This document shows positions 14,045 through 17,218 of a DNA stretch of 17,218 bases, piece by piece. The stretch covers positions 1-17,218 of the forward strand of contig CALHST010000297.1 in NCBI GenBank assembly GCA_938038825.1. The letters run 5' to 3'. Made by a program: the position numbers and the translations under genes. Origin of the DNA: an uncultured Paracoccaceae bacterium (GTDB lineage: Bacteria; Pseudomonadota; Alphaproteobacteria; Rhodobacterales; Rhodobacteraceae). Within the stretch, counting starts at the first letter, position 1. Every line of letters starts with the position of its first letter. The notes beneath the pieces are model-generated. The model saw only the letters and a list, made by a program, of their open reading frames with translations. It searched no databases and had not been told where the DNA came from.

Positions 14045-15211
14045 TCAGTTGAAAGCAGTGCAGGTCGCTTCGGGCGCGTCGATGCCCAGAGTGTCGAGTT
14101 CTGTGCGCTGATGCAAGTAACCGGGTAACGGCGCTTGTGCGACCACCGCGGACCGGGTGACCAACGGTATGGGTTGGCGCATCTGGCCGTTCCAGCTGCG
14201 AAACGATTGCGGACGCCCTTTGAAGCCTGCGAGTTCGAATTCATCAGACAGCATATAGGCACGCAGCGTTGCCGGATCGGTTGACTTTGTCCGCGTCACA
14301 GCCTCGCCAATGGCGCGCATGGCAGCCCATGCGGCGTAATCGCGCGCAGTCATGTCCCGCGCGGCCAGATCTGTGAAACGGCTGTGCAGTTGTGCCGCCC
14401 CCCATTGTTCCACCACTGGGGACCACGCTGTCGGGATTAGGCCTTCGGACCCTGCGATCGGACGCGGCTCCCACGTGTTATAGGCAATGTAGCGGGCAAA
14501 ATCATTGGCCACATCTGCGACCAACAACAGGTCATGATCGGGCAAATCTTGGGTAAAGAGTGGGACCTCTTGCGCAGCATTGCGGCGCATATCAGCGTCA
14601 AATTCCCACAATTTGCCATCGCCTAGTTTCATGCCGAACTTGGTCGCACTGGCGCGCAAGGCTTCGGCCCACACTGTATCCCTGGGCGCGGCCCCTTGGA
14701 TCATGGCAAGGTCTTCCCAACGTTTCAGCCGCGCGAATTGCATCAGCGCGTCTGCCTTCATCGCATCACTGGGCAGCGTATGGAACAGGTTGGCGCGACA
14801 TGACCCCGCACGCAACGCCACGTCTGATGCGCTTGAGTTGAACAAAACAGCAGATTGCGCCTGAGGCAGATCCGCGATTTTCAGCAGGCTTTCCGCCGTG
14901 GCATCCAGAATAAGGAATGGAGAGACTGCAAGGGCGGCTGTTGCGGCTGCGGTCGGATCAGTGTCTTTTGGAACCTCAACAATGTCGAGCCTATAGGTTT
15001 GGCCCAGAAACCGGCCCGTGGTTTGGTTGTCTTCCAATCCCAACGCGGCGCCTGCCCGCCCGCGATCTTCGGGGATTGGGTCCAGGTTCGATAAAACGGG
15101 CCGCTCAGGTTCCACATGACGCAGCCAAGTCACGGTGATGTCCATGGTCTCGGCCACCGCAGCCATCGGCATTGCGCACACGGCAAGTGCGGCGCACAGA
15201 TGTCGGATCAT
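14045..15211 (-). CDS. Periplasmic substrate-binding protein of the PQQ-alcohol dehydrogenase-associated ABC system (PedB-like)
   Basis: This gene heads the six-gene minus-strand operon. The ATG at 15211 (388 aa) is chosen because AAAGGAG lies 9 nt upstream (complement of 15221-15227) and it starts a clean signal peptide, MIRHLCAALAVCAMPMAAVA. The mature protein looks like a type I periplasmic binding fold (Leu/Ile/Val-receptor class): it has alternating beta-strand and helix segments such as PFLILDATAESLLKIADLP, SAVLFNSSASDVALRAGSC, DLAMIQGAAPRDTVWAEALRASATKFGMKL and HDLLLVADVANDFARYIAYNTW. The C-terminal half has RDYAAWAAMRAIGEAVTRTKSTDPATLRAYML, typical of that class. Family members are annotated as substrate-binding proteins of PQQ-dependent alcohol dehydrogenase systems. 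It is unusual that its permease is of the ABC-2 exporter type. Two or three cysteines could form a disulfide. The ligand is unknown. Confidence 0.88.
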   Translation of the reverse strand: MIRHLCAALAVCAMPMAAVAETMDITVTWLRHVEPERPVLSNLDPIPEDRGRAGAALGLEDNQTTGRFLGQTYRLDIVEVPKDTDPTAAATAALAVSPFLILDATAESLLKIADLPQAQSAVLFNSSASDVALRAGSCRANLFHTLPSDAMKADALMQFARLKRWEDLAMIQGAAPRDTVWAEALRASATKFGMKLGDGKLWEFDADMRRNAAQEVPLFTQDLPDHDLLLVADVANDFARYIAYNTWEPRPIAGSEGLIPTAWSPVVEQWGAAQLHSRFTDLAARDMTARDYAAWAAMRAIGEAVTRTKSTDPATLRAYMLSDEFELAGFKGRPQSFRSWNGQMRQPIPLVTRSAVVAQAPLPGYLHQRTELDTLGIDAPEATCTAFN

Positions 15212-15306
15212 AGAGTGTCTCTCCTTTGCGGTGAAGTTAGGCAGCTGTTCATGCATCGCTATTAGACGAAAGTCGAAAACAACAGGATTGAAACAGTTTG
15301 TCGCCC

Positions 15307-15338
15307 CCACCAAGGTCGAACTAGTGTGACTTTGGTGG
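15307..15338. promoter_or_regulatory. 32-bp dyad (likely operator) between the ABC operon and pedF
   Basis: The arms CCACCAAGGTC (15307-15317) and GACTTTGGTGG (15328-15338) match as an inverted repeat at 10 of 11 positions, with centres 21 bp apart. The 10-nt spacer is also partly symmetric around the same point (ACTAGT, 15320-15325), so 13 of 16 base pairs of the dyad agree. It lies 43 nt before the pedF ATG and 95 nt from the ABC-operon ATG. No gene ends here, so a terminator is unlikely; a binding site for a dimeric regulator of pedF, or of both operons, is the best reading. Confidence 0.6.
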
Positions 15339-15381
15339 CTAGGCTACACCGCAATTGTACCGATGTGGGAGGACAATCGAC

Positions 15382-16068
15382 ATGTTCCGTTTAACTTTGA
15401 CTGCACTGCCGTTGGCATTCGCAACAACCATGGTTTTGGCACATGGCGATGTGACGCCGCAGCCCGTTGATACAACTGTGCTGCCCGATGTGGGCGACGA
15501 ATGGTTGACCGAAAATCCTTATCGCGCTGAGACCGCTGGACAAGACGTTTGGCAAGCGGCCGTCGAAATTGGCGCCTCCGGTTACAATCAGAATTGCGCG
15601 CGATGTCATGGGCTTGAAGTGATTTCCGGCGGTTTGGCACCAGACCTGCGGTTTCTTGAGGCCGAAGAATATGGCGACGAATGGTATGTCGAGCGGTTTA
15701 CAGTTGGTTATACGCAAAACGGGGTCACCAAGATGCCCGCATTTGGTGACCTTTTGGGTCAAAAAGCAGCCTGGGCGATCCGCACCTATATCGAAACACG
15801 CCCAGATCAGGACATGGTTGACGAACGCGCCGACGAACTGCGCGCCATGCGGGATCAGTTCCTGGCCTATGTCGATGATTCAACGGGCGCAGACCCCGAT
15901 GCAATCAAGGCACGCCTGACTGTCTTGGCCGGAGAGATTGACACTCTGTCAGGTGCCGCAGTGGCCGACAGTATCGCCTTTCGTGCCAGTAATGTCGTGG
16001 ACGGAACCGCCAACGGATACAAAAAGGCAGCCGAAATGCTCACTATCGGCTTGTCAGCGGCCAACTAA
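15382..16068 (+). CDS. pedF: Cytochrome c-550 PedF-type electron acceptor with C-terminal extension
   Basis: This periplasmic monoheme cytochrome c is the expected electron acceptor for the quinoprotein dehydrogenase. ATG 15382 (228 aa) has GGGAGGA 8 nt upstream and starts the signal peptide MFRLTLTALPLAFATTMVLA, cut before HGDVTPQPVD. The stretch IGASGYNQNCARCHGLEVISGGLAPDL holds the heme motif C72-A-R-C75-H76, and M118 in VTKMPAF is the probable sixth ligand. The conserved start HGDVTPQPVDT and NPYR motif are typical of PedF/ExaB-like cytochromes. The cytochrome domain appears to end near residue 140; the remaining 88 residues are a helical, charged extension (DERADELRAMRDQFLAYVDD, IKARLTVLAGEIDTLSG) with no recognised motif. 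The XoxJ-like gene follows 17 nt later, so they form an operon. Confidence 0.9.
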   Translation: MFRLTLTALPLAFATTMVLAHGDVTPQPVDTTVLPDVGDEWLTENPYRAETAGQDVWQAAVEIGASGYNQNCARCHGLEVISGGLAPDLRFLEAEEYGDEWYVERFTVGYTQNGVTKMPAFGDLLGQKAAWAIRTYIETRPDQDMVDERADELRAMRDQFLAYVDDSTGADPDAIKARLTVLAGEIDTLSGAAVADSIAFRASNVVDGTANGYKKAAEMLTIGLSAAN

Positions 16069-16085
16069 ACGCCAAGTCTAGCGCC

Positions 16086-16988
16086 ATGCGTATTTTGTCC
16101 ATAATCGCGGCGCTCACCGCCGCACTCGCCTTCAGCCCGGTATCCGCGCAATCCAACGATCCCTGTGCCGACTACACACCGCAACCCAAACCACAGAACG
16201 CTGCTCGCGACATTGTTGGGCAAGAGTTGGACCAGATCGTTGATCAGGGACATATGCTGTTCGCAGTGTATGAAAACTACCCACCCTATTCGTGGCAAGA
16301 GGACGGTCAACCCCGCGGTGTCGACATCGACATCGCACGCTTGATTGCCGCCGATATCGGGGTGGATGCACAGTTCAACTTTGTGGCTGCCGGTGAAAAT
16401 CTCGAAGCGGATTTACGCCACAATCTATGGCAAGGGGCCTTGGTTGGGGGACGTGTCGCCAATGTGATGATGCGTGTTCCATATGATTCCGCCTTTGCCT
16501 GTCGCGTGGAACAAGTGGTGTTTACGGGGCAATACGCCGATGAAAGCATCGCGATTGCCTATCGCAAAGACGCCTATCCAGACGAAAAGCCGATCCCAGC
16601 CTATTTTCGCTTTGATACAGTGGCCGTCGAAAATGACTCAATCTCAGACTTCTACCTCTCCAGTCTGGCCGGTGGACAATTGCTCGCAAACATCCGCAGG
16701 TTCAGCGATGCCGCTGGCGCTATGGACGCTCTTGCGTTGGGCGAAACCAAAGCCGCAATGGCCCCCCGCGCGCAATTGGAATTTGGCTTGACGGAAGCAA
16801 TCGCTATCCACCAACCCCCATTGCCGGGCTTTTCTGTCGGGCGCTGGACCCTTGGTGTTGGGGTGAACTTCCGCTATCGCCCCTTGTCTTATGCTGTGGA
16901 TGATGCCGTCCGATTTGCTTTGGAAGACGGGCGCATTGCCCAGATTTATGAGCGCTACGGACTGAGCTTTCTCCCCCCGGTGCGCTGA
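16086..16988 (+). CDS. Quinoprotein dehydrogenase-associated periplasmic binding protein (MoxJ/XoxJ-like)
   Basis: This 300-residue periplasmic protein has signal peptide MRILSIIAALTAALAFSPVSA and belongs to the type II (SBP_bac_3) solute-binding fold. Recognisable landmarks are VYENYPPYSWQEDGQPRGVDIDIARLIAADIGVDAQFNFV (about 61-100), and the C-terminal RWTLGVGVNFRYRPLSYAVDDAVRFALEDGRIAQIYERYGLSF. MoxJ and XoxJ proteins with this fold accompany PQQ methanol and alcohol dehydrogenases. The XoxJ structure shows a large cavity, and it is thought to help activate or mature the dehydrogenase rather than import a solute. C27 and C139 may form a disulfide. There is no clear ribosome site before ATG 16086, and the gap to pedF is 17 nt, suggesting dependence on the upstream gene. 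No permease partner lies next to it, in line with the XoxJ role. Confidence 0.87.
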   Translation: MRILSIIAALTAALAFSPVSAQSNDPCADYTPQPKPQNAARDIVGQELDQIVDQGHMLFAVYENYPPYSWQEDGQPRGVDIDIARLIAADIGVDAQFNFVAAGENLEADLRHNLWQGALVGGRVANVMMRVPYDSAFACRVEQVVFTGQYADESIAIAYRKDAYPDEKPIPAYFRFDTVAVENDSISDFYLSSLAGGQLLANIRRFSDAAGAMDALALGETKAAMAPRAQLEFGLTEAIAIHQPPLPGFSVGRWTLGVGVNFRYRPLSYAVDDAVRFALEDGRIAQIYERYGLSFLPPVR

Positions 16989-16997
16989 ATCGGATGG

Positions 16998-17013
16998 GGC
17001 CGCTCACGCGGCC
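16998..17013 (+). terminator. GC-rich hairpin after the pedF-xoxJ operon
   Basis: GGCCGC (16998-17003) and GCGGCC (17008-17013) form a perfect 6-bp stem with a TCAC loop 9 nt after the XoxJ-like stop. It is not followed by a T-tract, so classical intrinsic termination is uncertain; it may act as an mRNA 3'-end stabiliser or a weak terminator before the coxS promoter. Confidence 0.4.
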
Positions 17014-17017
17014 ACCT

Positions 17018-17029
17018 GTCCAATGGTCT
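17018..17029. promoter_or_regulatory. GTCCAATGGTCT motif upstream of coxS-like gene
   Basis: Contains CCAATGGTC (17020-17028), identical to 9861-9869 and one mismatch from 7903-7911. It lies immediately upstream of a perfect TATAAT hexamer (17032-17037), about 60 nt before the CoxS-like ATG at 17090. The placement beside a -10-like hexamer is what would be expected of an activator or repressor site, but no convincing -35 hexamer is visible at 16-18 bp. Confidence 0.35.
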
Positions 17030-17089
17030 AATATAATCCAACCATTCACAGGACTACCGTATCCCAAGACATAAACGAGGGAGATTGGC

Positions 17090-17218
17090 ATGGCGCGAGT
17101 ATCGATGACGGTTAACGGCCGTATGTTGAGTGGCGAGGCTGAGGGTCGGACGTTATTGAGTGTATTTTTGCGGGATGTTTTGGGTTTGACTGGGACGCAT
17201 GTTGGGTGTGACACGTCG
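17090..17218 (+). CDS. CoxS-like [2Fe-2S] small subunit of a molybdenum hydroxylase, 3'-truncated
   Basis: The first 43 codons of a gene running off the window. The translation [43 protein letters not shown] matches the ferredoxin-like N-terminus of CO dehydrogenase/xanthine dehydrogenase small subunits: xxVNG, RTLLxxFLRDxLGLTGTHxGCDT, where the final Cys is the first [2Fe-2S] ligand. ATG 17090 has GAGGGAG 6 nt upstream. In the family this subunit shuttles electrons from the molybdenum site. Because the rest is missing, the substrate (CO, aldehyde or other) cannot be told. Third codon positions are notably T- and G-rich compared with the neighbouring genes. It may be part of an aldehyde-oxidising partner of the alcohol dehydrogenase or an independent cox cluster. 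Confidence 0.85.
   Translation, partial: MARVSMTVNGRMLSGEAEGRTLLSVFLRDVLGLTGTHVGCDTS

Noticed and set aside
13253..14128. A 291-codon open frame opposite the YVTN propeller
   Set aside because: The propeller on the other strand is clearly real; the periodic Gly/Asp repeats create long antisense frames.
15307..15338. The 32-bp dyad as a rho-independent terminator
   Set aside because: No gene on either strand ends near it; both flanking genes start from this region and there is no T-tract after either arm.

Overview
The window looks like a chromosomal segment of an alphaproteobacterium, most likely a marine Rhodobacteraceae (Roseobacter-type) species. I infer this from the protein style, the moderate-to-high GC codon use and the gene content; no rRNA or other phylogenetic marker is present. 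Almost all of it is one functional island for periplasmic, PQQ-dependent alcohol oxidation.

Layout: (1) 1-534 is the 3' end of a folate-binding (GcvT-type) dehydrogenase and is probably unrelated. (2) 635-3737, plus strand, is a compact pqqABCDE operon; pqqA is only 35 codons. (3) 3734-7863, minus strand, is a three-gene signalling operon read response regulator, FIST-domain sensor, soluble hybrid histidine kinase. It converges on pqqE with overlapping stop codons. (4) 8000-9766, minus strand, is a quinoprotein alcohol dehydrogenase of the ExaA/PedH type. It carries the extra aspartate (D322) that marks lanthanide-dependent enzymes, and a good intrinsic terminator follows it. (5) 9960-10499, plus strand, is an unknown secreted protein. 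(6) 10513-15211, minus strand, is a six-gene operon read substrate-binding protein, YVTN beta-propeller, small acidic secreted protein, ABC ATPase, ABC-2 permease, NTF2-like protein. This is the 'PQQ-dependent alcohol dehydrogenase system-associated' ABC cluster. (7) 15382-16988, plus strand, encodes a PedF-type cytochrome c-550 and a MoxJ/XoxJ-type periplasmic binding protein. (8) 17090 to the end is the start of a CoxS-like [2Fe-2S] subunit of a molybdenum hydroxylase.

Working model (inference): PqqA-E make PQQ; the dehydrogenase oxidises alcohols in the periplasm using PQQ plus probably a lanthanide; electrons pass to the PedF cytochrome; the XoxJ-like protein helps the enzyme mature or partner; and the ABC system with its periplasmic accessories may handle metal supply or a toxic intermediate. 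The cytoplasmic FIST protein, kinase and regulator would set expression. In Pseudomonas aeruginosa a FIST protein (NosP) and the homologous kinase (NahK/ErcS') sit next to the exa/pqq genes, so the association recurs between distant groups.

The least explained parts are three small proteins (179, 149 and 143 aa) and several DNA elements between genes: a 32-bp dyad in front of pedF, a CCA(A/T)TGGTC motif repeated in several intergenic regions, three 11-bp direct repeats inside the ABC operon, and a hairpin in the dehydrogenase leader. There is no gene-free stretch longer than 300 bases, and I saw no tRNA, rRNA, IS element or CRISPR array.
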